From Sneathiella sp. (GTDB lineage Bacteria > Pseudomonadota > Alphaproteobacteria > Sneathiellales > Sneathiellaceae): a stretch of DNA of 6,450 nucleotides. A model generated the notes under the pieces. The model was not told the DNA's origin and did no database searches. It saw nothing but the letters and a program-made list of their open reading frames with translations. The first letter of the stretch is position 1. Every line of letters begins with the position of its first letter. The stretch is from the NCBI GenBank assembly GCA_016765515.1, contig JAESPT010000077.1, positions 1 through 6,450 on the forward strand, given 5' to 3'. A program made the translations under genes and the position numbers. This document shows, piece by piece, positions 1-5,525 of the stretch.

Positions 1-1556
1 CCGCTTTCTCTCGCCCGCAGCAACGCTGGAGAAAATTCTTCACTTTTCGTTACTGTTTCACTATGAGCGCCGTAGGCTTTTGCAAGAAGCGCGAAGTCTG
101 GATTCTGCAAATCAGTTGCAGAAATTCTCGCAGGATAGTCCCGTTCCTGATGCATTCTTATGGTTCCGTAGACTCCATTATCGATAAGAAGGACGATGAT
201 GTTTGCGCTAAATTGCACGGCTGTGCCAAATTCCTGCATGGTCATTTGGAAACACCCGTCACCGGCAAAGCAAACAACCTCTTTTTCTGGATTTCTGAGT
301 TTGGCGGCAACTGCCGCGGGAAGCCCATACCCCATAGAACCAGAAGTCGGAGCCAACTGGGTTCCAAATTGACGGAACCGCCAAAACCGGTGCAACCAAA
401 TCGCATAATTGCCAGCACCGTTTGTCAGAATCGCATTCTCGGGTAGAGTATCGCGTAAATGAGCCATAACGTCACCCATTTGAACATCCCCAGGCGTTAC
501 GGGTAGTTCATCTGTCCATGCGCGGTACGCTGCATGCTCTTCTTTTGCACCGGCAACTTCCTTCACAGGTGATATTTTTTTGACCTCCGTCAAGAAGGCG
601 CCTGGTGTTGCATTAATGGAAAGATCTGGAATGTAAATTCGCCCAAGCTCTTCAGCACCTGAAAGAATATGAACCAACTTCTGTTTGGTTTTTGGCATTG
701 TAAAAATCGAAAAACCCTGACTTGGATTCTCCGAAAACCGCGCGCCCAGCAAGATCACCAGATCACTTTCTTCCAGTCGTTTTTTCAGGCTCGGGTTAAT
801 GCCTAATCCAACATCCCCGACATAATTGGGGTGCAGGTGATCAAATAGTTGCTGTCTTCTGAAGGAACAGGCGACGGGCAAGCCCCACTCTTCCGCAAAA
901 GACTGAACCTGCGAGACAGCCTCTTTGGTCCAACGGCTACCCCCAAGAAGAAGAAATGGTTTTTGCGCTTGCTCCAACATTTTCTGCAATTGCTCTATAG
1001 CACTCGACGTCGGCGCGGGCTCTGCGACTTCCACTTTTGGTCCAGCCTGAACATCACACACTTCAGTCAGCATATCTTCCGGCAGCGCAAGAACCACAGG
1101 ACCTGGACGACCGCTCATGGCGACATGATAGGCATGTGAAATAATTTCTGGAATTCGGTCGACATAGTCGATTTCATCAACCCATTTCGCCAGATCACCG
1201 AAGGTCTGTCGGTAATCCACTTCCTGAAAGGCCTCCCGGCCGCGCATGCGCCGACCAATTTGCCCGACAAACATGATCATAGGAGTGGAGTCCTGTTTCG
1301 CGACATGAATACCGGATGCAGCGTTCGTCGCGCCGGGACCGCGGGTCACAAAACAAATACCGGGCCGTCCGGTCATCTTGCCGTCAGCCTCAGCCATCAT
1401 GGCAGCGCCGCCTTCCTGACGCGCGACAACTGTTTGTATTTTGCTATCATGCAAAGCATCCAGAACAGCAAGATAACTTTCACCGGGAACACAAAAAACA
1501 CGATCTACATCTTGCGCTTCAAGACATTCGATCAAAAGCTCACCACCTGTTTTCAT
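1..1556 (-). CDS. Thiamine-diphosphate-dependent enzyme, acetolactate synthase-like (3' end outside window)
   Basis: The minus strand is open from an ATG at 1556 to the window edge, 518 codons with no stop; the C-terminus is missing. The protein starts MKTGGELLIECLEAQ and has the N-terminal TPP-enzyme pattern FCVPGESYLAVLDAL (about 21-35). Glu48 in RQEGGAAMMAEADGK matches the glutamate that activates the cofactor in this superfamily. The TFVTRGPGATNA-type loop and the central domain follow. The TPP/Mg motif is GDG at 432-434 with Asp459-Asn460-Gly461. GGAAGTGAG lies just upstream of the ATG, and nearby alternative ATG/GTG codons are out of frame. Family members are about 550 residues, so little is lost. 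Acetolactate synthase, sulfoacetaldehyde acetyltransferase and benzaldehyde lyase share this fold. No small subunit or branched-chain gene is visible here, so the substrate is unknown. The divergent LysR gene is the likely regulator. Confidence 0.9.
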   Translation of the reverse strand, partial: MKTGGELLIECLEAQDVDRVFCVPGESYLAVLDALHDSKIQTVVARQEGGAAMMAEADGKMTGRPGICFVTRGPGATNAASGIHVAKQDSTPMIMFVGQIGRRMRGREAFQEVDYRQTFGDLAKWVDEIDYVDRIPEIISHAYHVAMSGRPGPVVLALPEDMLTEVCDVQAGPKVEVAEPAPTSSAIEQLQKMLEQAQKPFLLLGGSRWTKEAVSQVQSFAEEWGLPVACSFRRQQLFDHLHPNYVGDVGLGINPSLKKRLEESDLVILLGARFSENPSQGFSIFTMPKTKQKLVHILSGAEELGRIYIPDLSINATPGAFLTEVKKISPVKEVAGAKEEHAAYRAWTDELPVTPGDVQMGDVMAHLRDTLPENAILTNGAGNYAIWLHRFWRFRQFGTQLAPTSGSMGYGLPAAVAAKLRNPEKEVVCFAGDGCFQMTMQEFGTAVQFSANIIVLLIDNGVYGTIRMHQERDYPARISATDLQNPDFALLAKAYGAHSETVTKSEEFSPALLRARES

Positions 1557-1603
1557 TTTTTGCTCACTTCCATCATCTGTTCTATGTGCAATGCAGAGTC
1601 ATC

Positions 1604-1630
1604 TTCGATACTCTCACTTACGTTCCTACA
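1604..1630 (-). promoter_or_regulatory. Candidate ECF-type promoter for the TPP enzyme gene
   Basis: On the minus strand TGTAGGAA begins at 1630, the same eight bases as in the two ECF-style promoters at 2681 and 4354. Exactly 17 bases after TGTAGG comes CGAA (1607-1604), where the other two have CGTC. The predicted transcript start is about 40 bases before the TPP gene ATG, similar to the other two sites. The -10 is an imperfect match, so this could be chance. Confidence 0.35.
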
Positions 1631-1662
1631 CGCCGACAAGCAGCTTTGCGGGCACTTCAAGC

Positions 1663-1683
1663 ATCATTCCTGTTTAGAATGAT
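1663..1683. promoter_or_regulatory. LysR-type operator candidate, box 1
   Basis: A perfect inverted repeat, ATCATTC-N7-GAATGAT. Its core ATTC-N7-GAAT fits the T-N11-A pattern of LysR-family binding sites. It lies between two divergent genes, one of which encodes a LysR regulator. Another half-site, TCATTTCC, follows at 1690-1697, 26 bases after the first half-site. Binding by the adjacent regulator is inferred. Confidence 0.55.
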
Positions 1684-1739
1684 ATGGCGTCATTTCCTAT
1701 ATTATATTAGGGCGAAGGTTATGATAGTTTGAATAGGAC

Positions 1740-1758
1740 TCATTACAATATGGAATGA
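1740..1758. promoter_or_regulatory. LysR-type operator candidate, box 2, over the lysR start
   Basis: TCATT-N9-AATGA, with the same arms and spacing as box 1 and exactly 76 bp from it; T-N11-A is again present. The box covers the ribosome-binding region and the first possible ATG (1755) of the LysR gene. A bound protein here would be expected to block expression of the regulator itself. Self-control is inferred from position. Confidence 0.5.
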
Positions 1759-2660
1759 CCATGCTTGTCTCCAGACGCTATTTACCGCCAACCCATCTTC
1801 TAAGTGCTTTTGAGGCTGCCGCACGAATGGGAGGATTTTCCCTTGCCGCTAGAGAATTAAATCTCACTCAAAGTGCCATTAGCCGCCAGATTAAAGCCCT
1901 TGAGACACTTCTTGAGGTTCAGCTTTTTGTTCGCGAGAAGCAAAAAGTGCACCTGACCGACGCGGGGAAAGCCTATGCTGACAAAATCAGAAAAGCCATC
2001 CAACTCATTGCATCCGCGTCAATAAACCTACAAACAAACCCAAGAGGAGGCAGTTTAAATTTGGCTATTTTGCCAACTTTTGGAACAAGATGGCTTGCAC
2101 CGCGCCTCCCGGATTTTCTGGCAAACGCTCCGGGGATCACCATTAACCTTTCAACCCGTATGGAACCCTTTGAATTTTCCAACGAAACATTGGATGCCGC
2201 CATTCATTTTGGGCGCTCGAACTGGACCGGAACCGAAACGACCTATTTGATGGGGGAAACGGTTCTGCCAGCATGCTCACCGTTATTTCTGGAACAACAT
2301 CCTATTCTGTCAGCTAACTCTCTGAAGGATCTGCCGCTTCTTCACCTGGAAAGCAGGCCCCAGGCCTGGAAGAGCTGGTTTGCTGAGCAAAATGCGCACT
2401 ATGATAGCAACGGAGGAATGATGTTTGATCAGTTTGCAACAGCAACAAATGCCGCCTTGTCCGGACTTGGCGTAGCGCTCTTACCTAAATTTCTAATCAC
2501 GCAGGAACTGAAAGCTGGCACCCTAGTTCCCGCAATAAACTTACCGATGAAATCAGAAGAGGCCTATTATCTTGTTTGGCCAAAAGAAAGATCCAGATTT
2601 CCCCCCTTAATTGCATTTCAAAAATGGATATCAAACATCACAGGTAATGAAAGATCATAA
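1755..2660 (+). CDS. LysR-family transcriptional regulator (GcvA/AmpR-like)
   Basis: A 301-residue protein, the usual LysR length. The N-terminal winged helix-turn-helix spans about residues 11-70, with the typical core AFEAAARMGGFSLAARELN, then LTQSAISRQIKALE and LFVREKQKVHLTDAGKAY. The effector-binding domain follows from about residue 92, beginning LNLAILPTFGTRWLAPRLPDF as in the GcvA/AmpR branch. It ends with the pattern ATNAALSGLGVALLPKFLI. Two starts are possible: ATG 1755, and ATG 1761, which has GGA six bases upstream; the family alignment does not separate them. The gene diverges from the TPP enzyme gene across about 200 bp holding two matching inverted repeats, so it probably controls that gene and itself. 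The effector is unknown. I see no clear terminator before the yciI promoter. Confidence 0.93.
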   Translation: MTMLVSRRYLPPTHLLSAFEAAARMGGFSLAARELNLTQSAISRQIKALETLLEVQLFVREKQKVHLTDAGKAYADKIRKAIQLIASASINLQTNPRGGSLNLAILPTFGTRWLAPRLPDFLANAPGITINLSTRMEPFEFSNETLDAAIHFGRSNWTGTETTYLMGETVLPACSPLFLEQHPILSANSLKDLPLLHLESRPQAWKSWFAEQNAHYDSNGGMMFDQFATATNAALSGLGVALLPKFLITQELKAGTLVPAINLPMKSEEAYYLVWPKERSRFPPLIAFQKWISNITGNERS

Positions 2661-2680
2661 TATAATTTTATTTTCGTCTT

Positions 2681-2707
2681 TGTAGGAAATTGGCGGCCTA
2701 ATTCGTC
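2681..2707 (+). promoter_or_regulatory. ECF-sigma promoter upstream of yciI-sigma
   Basis: TGTAGG (2681-2686, within TTTGTAGGAA) is followed after 17 bases by CGTC (2704-2707, within ATTCGTCCTT). The same two elements at the same spacing occur at 4354-4380. A -10 of CGTC-type is typical of ECF sigma factors, and the reported ECF42 motif (TGTCGA with CGA/TC) is similar at both boxes. The predicted start leaves a leader of about 30 bases before the yciI ATG. Recognition by the neighbouring sigma factor is inferred. Confidence 0.65.
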
Positions 2708-2742
2708 CTTTGTATCAGTATCAAAATTGGTGGGAGATCAAA

Positions 2743-3117
2743 ATGCAATATTCAATTCTTATTTATGGCGCTGAAGGGGTTTTTGATCGTCTGCCACAAG
2801 ACGAGCAGAATGCATTGATGAACTCCCATATAGAACTGCAGGAAGCCCTCAAAGCAAGAGGCAAATTTGCCACCGCCAAACTCATGCCGACCCAGAACTC
2901 AGTAACGATCAAACCAAAGATGGGTGGTGGTAAAAAACCGTTTGTTATTGATGGCCCCTATGCAGAAACAAAAGAGCAGTTCCTCGGCTTTTATGTCATG
3001 GAGTGTGATACGCTTGAAGAGGTTATTGAATTGGCGAATAAGATCTCATCCCCATCAGTTACACTAGAAATACGTCCCATTGCCTGGGTCGGCGGCGTAT
3101 TGGGCGAAGGTGAATGA
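2743..3117 (+). CDS. YciI/DGPF-family protein (YCII-related domain)
   Basis: A 124-residue protein covering one YCII-related domain (PF03795). It begins MQYSILIYG and has the family His in NSHIELQEALKARGKF (His29). The signature block DGPYAETKEQFLGFYV lies at about 70-85, where most relatives read DGPF, and the chain ends in a typical VTLEIRPIAWVGG strand. ATG 2743 is chosen because GGGAG lies six bases before it and homologues start at this strand; an upstream in-frame TTG (2710) lies inside the promoter's -10 region and is unlikely. The stop overlaps the next ATG as ATGA, implying translational coupling to the sigma gene. YCII proteins are ferredoxin-like-fold proteins, and the biochemical role of those paired with ECF42 sigma factors is unknown. 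They are regular genomic partners and targets of those sigmas. Confidence 0.9.
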   Translation: MQYSILIYGAEGVFDRLPQDEQNALMNSHIELQEALKARGKFATAKLMPTQNSVTIKPKMGGGKKPFVIDGPYAETKEQFLGFYVMECDTLEEVIELANKISSPSVTLEIRPIAWVGGVLGEGE

Positions 3118-4358
3118 ATACTGATTCATGGTTCAACGCTCAGTTTGCGTAAATAAGGCCCAAAGCAATTTCCGTCCTTACACGCCAATTTCGAGACATT
3201 GAAATAGCCGAAGAAGTCTTTGCAATCAGTTGTCTCCGTGCCTTAAAAAACTGGCCAAACAATGGCATCCCAGATGATCCGTTTGCCTGGTTACTCACTG
3301 TAGGTCGCAATGCCGGTCGGGATATACTGCGCAAACACGGCAAAGAGTTAGCGGGAGCCGAGATTATCTCATCATTCATCCCGGAAGAGGAATATCTCGA
3401 AAACCTGGATAACGTTGGCCTACGGGATGATGTTCTCAGGCTACTTTTTGTCTGCTGCCATCCGGACCTTAACCCGCAGGATCAATCAGCCGTCGCGCTT
3501 CGTATCGTCACGGGCATGACGGTTCAGGAAATCGCAGCTGCTTTCCTAATAAAGCCAAAAACGATGGAGCAACGTATTACGCGGGCCAAACACACGATCA
3601 ATGAGGCGGACATTCCCTTTGGAATACCCGATCTCATGGAACGGAACAGGCGCCTAAAGAATGTAATGTTGATGCTGTACTTGTTGTTCAATGAAGGGTG
3701 GTCCGCAAGTTCGGGGGAGACCCAGATAAAACCCACTTTATGTAATGAAGCCATTCGGCTTGCCCGACTCCTGTTGGATCTATTTCCCGGCATGAGTGAA
3801 TTAATGGGCCTGCTCGCACTCGTCTTATTTCAGCATTCAAGAAGGCATTCAAGGCTTGAGAAAAGTGGTAAGCTTATTCCATTGGAGGAACAATCCAGAG
3901 AATTATGGGATCAGGAAATGATCGCTGAAGCAAATATCCTACTGGAAAAGGCTCTACGACATGCAACGCCCGGCACCTATCAAATCCAAGCGGCCATTGC
4001 AGCCGTTCATACCAAATCAACGTCAGCCAGCTCGACTGACTGGGCCGAGATTGAACGGTTGTATGCTGCACTCTATTTGTTTGAACCAACAGCAGTTGTT
4101 AAGCTTAACCATGCTTCAGCCGTCGCAAAAATTTGCGGCCCGAAAGCCGCCCTTGAAATGCTGACACCTTTGGAGGACGATCTTAAAACCTACAGGTGGT
4201 ATCACGCCGCCCTCGGGGCATTTCATCTCGAATTGAAGAATTTTAACGACGCAAAAAAAGCCTATCAACAGGTACTCTTTCTTCAGCCGACAAAACAGGA
4301 GCGCTTTTTTACTATTCAGAAAATTGCTGAATGTGAAAATAAATCTTCTCATTTGTAG
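3114..4358 (+). pseudogene. ECF42-type RNA polymerase sigma factor with C-terminal extension, interrupted by in-frame TAA at codon 13
   Basis: ATG 3114 overlaps the YciI stop and opens MNTDSWFNAQFA; codon 13 (3150-3152) is TAA. The same frame then runs to 4358 without another stop, giving 413 sense codons, the usual length of this family. Region 2 follows the stop: RPKAISVLTRQFRDIEIAEE, LRALKNWPNNG and DPFAWLLTVGRN (codon 63-66). Region 4 has LRLLFVCCHPDL and the helix-turn-helix MTVQEIAAAFLIKPKTMEQR (135-154). The long C-terminal helical part (DUF6596/TPR-like) contains LMLYLLFNEGWSASSG and QIQAAIAAVHTKS, hallmarks of ECF42. No ATG, GTG or TTG occurs in frame between the stop and 3516, so ordinary translation would give a fragment without region 2, which should not bind core polymerase or the -10. 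A nonsense mutation, readthrough, rare ATA initiation at 3153 or a sequence error could each explain this. Family identity is very sure; loss of function is not. Confidence 0.8.
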
Positions 4359-4380
4359 GAATTACGTCTCCTCAATCGTC
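4354..4380 (+). promoter_or_regulatory. ECF-sigma promoter upstream of the VOC gene
   Basis: TGTAGG (4354-4359, within TTTGTAGGAA) is followed after 17 bases by CGTC (4377-4380, within AATCGTCTTT). Ten bases at the -35 match the yciI promoter exactly, the spacing is the same, and the -10 flanks also agree. The element overlaps the stop codon of the sigma gene. The predicted start lies about 40 bases before the VOC ATG, so the VOC gene can be transcribed apart from the upstream pair. Confidence 0.65.
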
Positions 4381-4428
4381 TTTTAAGTATCCCACTTGGA
4401 TAGATGCAACGATAATTGGAGAAAGAAA

Positions 4429-4812
4429 ATGAGTACAACCATGACCACACCTGGGACTGCAGGATGGATTCAATATACTGGTCCCGACGCAACAGCTGCA
4501 AAAACATTCTATAGCGATGTGCTTGGATGGACAATTGCAGACATGCCGATGCAGGACGGCACCAGTTATTCAGGCATAATGGTCGGCGAAGGCCCTATCG
4601 GCGGTTTTTCCCCAATGAGTGAGGAAACCGGTAGCTGGACAATTTATATAACGGTTAAAGATGTCGATGCAGCCACACAGAAAGCGCGAAACGCTGGAGC
4701 AACAATTTTGTCCGGCCCCTTAGATGCTCCAGGTGTCGGAAGAATGACAACTCTACTGGACCCAGCAGGCGCTCGAATAGCGATGATCACCTATGAAAGC
4801 ATGCAAAGCTAG
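4429..4812 (+). CDS. VOC-family (glyoxalase/bleomycin-resistance fold) protein
   Basis: A 127-residue single VOC domain. The first module has GWIQYTGPDATAAKTFYSDVLGWT (starting at Gly12) and a GPIGGFSPM loop. The second has WTIYITVKDVDAATQKARNAGA and ends GVGRMTTLLDPAGARIAM, the pattern of the Cfp30B-like subgroup. Start ATG 4429 has GGAG seven bases upstream; an upstream in-frame TTG (4396) has no such site. Where many relatives have a His or Glu metal ligand in the first strand, this protein reads Trp-Ile-Gln, so metal binding may be altered; this comes from memory of the family, not from an alignment. VOC proteins include dioxygenases, lyases and antibiotic-binding proteins, so the substrate cannot be named. 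Its own ECF-type promoter ties it to the upstream sigma unit. Confidence 0.9.
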   Translation: MSTTMTTPGTAGWIQYTGPDATAAKTFYSDVLGWTIADMPMQDGTSYSGIMVGEGPIGGFSPMSEETGSWTIYITVKDVDAATQKARNAGATILSGPLDAPGVGRMTTLLDPAGARIAMITYESMQS

Positions 4813-4823
4813 CGCACACAACT

Positions 4824-4871
4824 GACCGAAGTCGCCCTATAGGTGATTTCGGTCCATTCGGATTATTTTTT
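4824..4871 (+). terminator. Probable intrinsic terminator after the VOC gene
   Basis: A 13-bp stem, GACCGAAGTCGCC (4824-4836) pairing with GGTGATTTCGGTC (4842-4854) and including two G-T pairs, has a five-base loop. About ten bases later there is a T-rich tract (ATTATTTTTT). The gap between stem and T tract is longer than ideal. It lies between convergent genes, but there is no T run for the minus strand. Confidence 0.5.
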
Positions 4872-4946
4872 AATGAAAAACTTCAGCCCTCATTTAATTT
4901 TGAGGTGACAATGAAATGGCGGCTTCAAAATGTAGGAATGCTCTAT

Positions 4947-5264
4947 CTACTTTGCACAGGTAACACAGCAACTTGCATAGGGAAGAATCTCCAGTCGTTT
5001 TTCACTAATGTCTTCACCGCAGCCTGTGCAAATTCCATATGTATCCGCGTCAATCCGATCTAGTGCATTACGAATAGCCACGACCTCACCGAGTGCCTCA
5101 ACTTCCAACCTCTCCATTACTTCATCATTTTCTCTCTCGGCAGCCTGTTCAGAGAAGTTTGCACTATGCCCCGACCGAAGATTTCCCTCCAACTCACTAA
5201 CCTTGCTTTCCAAAGAATGGAGACGAGTTTGAAGTTCCGTCTTTGTTATTGCGCTATCCTGCAT
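4947..5264 (-). CDS. Short DksA/TraR-family C4 zinc-finger protein
   Basis: A 105-residue protein from ATG 5264, with AAGGA seven bases upstream; the frame is open further upstream to 5417 but that part looks non-coding and contains the promoter. Residues 7-30 form a helical heptad-like segment (TKTELQTRLHSLESKVSELE). FSEQAAERENDEVMERL, at about 37-53, is the conserved acidic stretch of small DksA-like proteins. EVVAIRNALDRIDADTYGIC leads into the zinc finger with Cys79, Cys82, Cys100 and Cys103 (CxxC-x17-CxxC, as in DksA). Family members bind the RNA polymerase secondary channel and modify initiation, some with ppGpp. This is the shorter form without the long DksA coiled coil, so its effect may differ. 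It is transcribed away from the VOC gene and appears to be a single gene. Confidence 0.9.
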   Translation of the reverse strand: MQDSAITKTELQTRLHSLESKVSELEGNLRSGHSANFSEQAAERENDEVMERLEVEALGEVVAIRNALDRIDADTYGICTGCGEDISEKRLEILPYASCCVTCAK

Positions 5265-5382
5265 ATTGCATTCCTTCCAAATACCTCCAAGGAAAGTAGT
5301 TTTACTGTACAAACAAACTGCTGAAATGATGCTTTCTACTTTGCCAGAAACCAGCTGAGTCTTTGCAACCGGAAGATCTATT

Positions 5383-5417
5383 ATATTAAATATTAGAATT
5401 ATCTCAATCAATATCAA
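5383..5417 (-). promoter_or_regulatory. Sigma70-like promoter of the DksA-type gene
   Basis: Two overlapping settings on the minus strand are plausible. TTGATA (5417-5412) with TAATAT (5395-5390) is separated by 16 bases. TTGATT (5411-5406) with TAATAT (5388-5383) is separated by 17 bases. Either gives a leader of about 110-120 bases before the ATG at 5264. The area is strongly AT-rich, which raises the chance of accidental matches. Confidence 0.45.
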
Positions 5418-5451
5418 GGCAATAGAATTATTAAACTTTTGAAGGAACAGC

Positions 5452-5463
5452 TGTCATCTGACA
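5452..5463. repeat. Short inverted repeat TGTCA-N2-TGACA
   Basis: A perfect 5-bp inverted repeat with a two-base centre, about 35 bp upstream of the -35 of the DksA-type gene. It could be an operator, but arms this short occur often by chance. There is no T tract, so it is not a terminator. Confidence 0.25.
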
Positions 5464-5504
5464 AATACCGGCAGCAATATTGACGTTCAGAATAAGAAAT
5501 TGTA

Positions 5505-5521
5505 TTCCAACATTTCCAACA
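5505..5521. repeat. Direct repeat of TTCCAACA, 9-bp period
   Basis: TTCCAACA occurs at 5505-5512 and again at 5514-5521, separated by one T. It lies just after the stop of the DUF364-type gene (on its minus-strand sense). No function is apparent. Confidence 0.3.
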
Positions 5522-5525
5522 ATAG

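Noticed and set aside
1701..1706. Perfect TATAAT on the minus strand (and TATATT on the plus strand) in the divergent region.
   Set aside because: No convincing -35 at 16-18 bp for either direction, and the area is AT-rich, so no promoter is called, though it may serve one of the divergent genes.
1260..1732. Overlapping plus-strand frames opposite and beyond the TPP gene start.
   Set aside because: They are shadows of the TPP gene; their products have irregular composition and no family pattern.
3299..3325. TGTAGG within the sigma gene.
   Set aside because: Lacks the following AA, has ATAT instead of CGTC at the expected spacing, and lies inside conserved coding sequence.
3516..4358. Treating ATG 3516 as the true start of a 280-residue protein.
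   Set aside because: Upstream in-frame sequence clearly encodes sigma region 2 and the first part of region 4, so this ATG lies inside the helix-turn-helix domain.
4931..4957. A further TGTAGGAA on the plus strand, like the ECF -35 element.
   Set aside because: The base position 17 bp later reads GCAC, not CGTC, and no plus-strand gene follows; it lies at the end of the opposite-strand DksA-type gene.
4911..5063. Plus-strand 50-codon frame preceded by GAGGTGAC.
   Set aside because: It mostly overlaps the well-supported DksA-type gene on the other strand, and its product resembles no known protein pattern.
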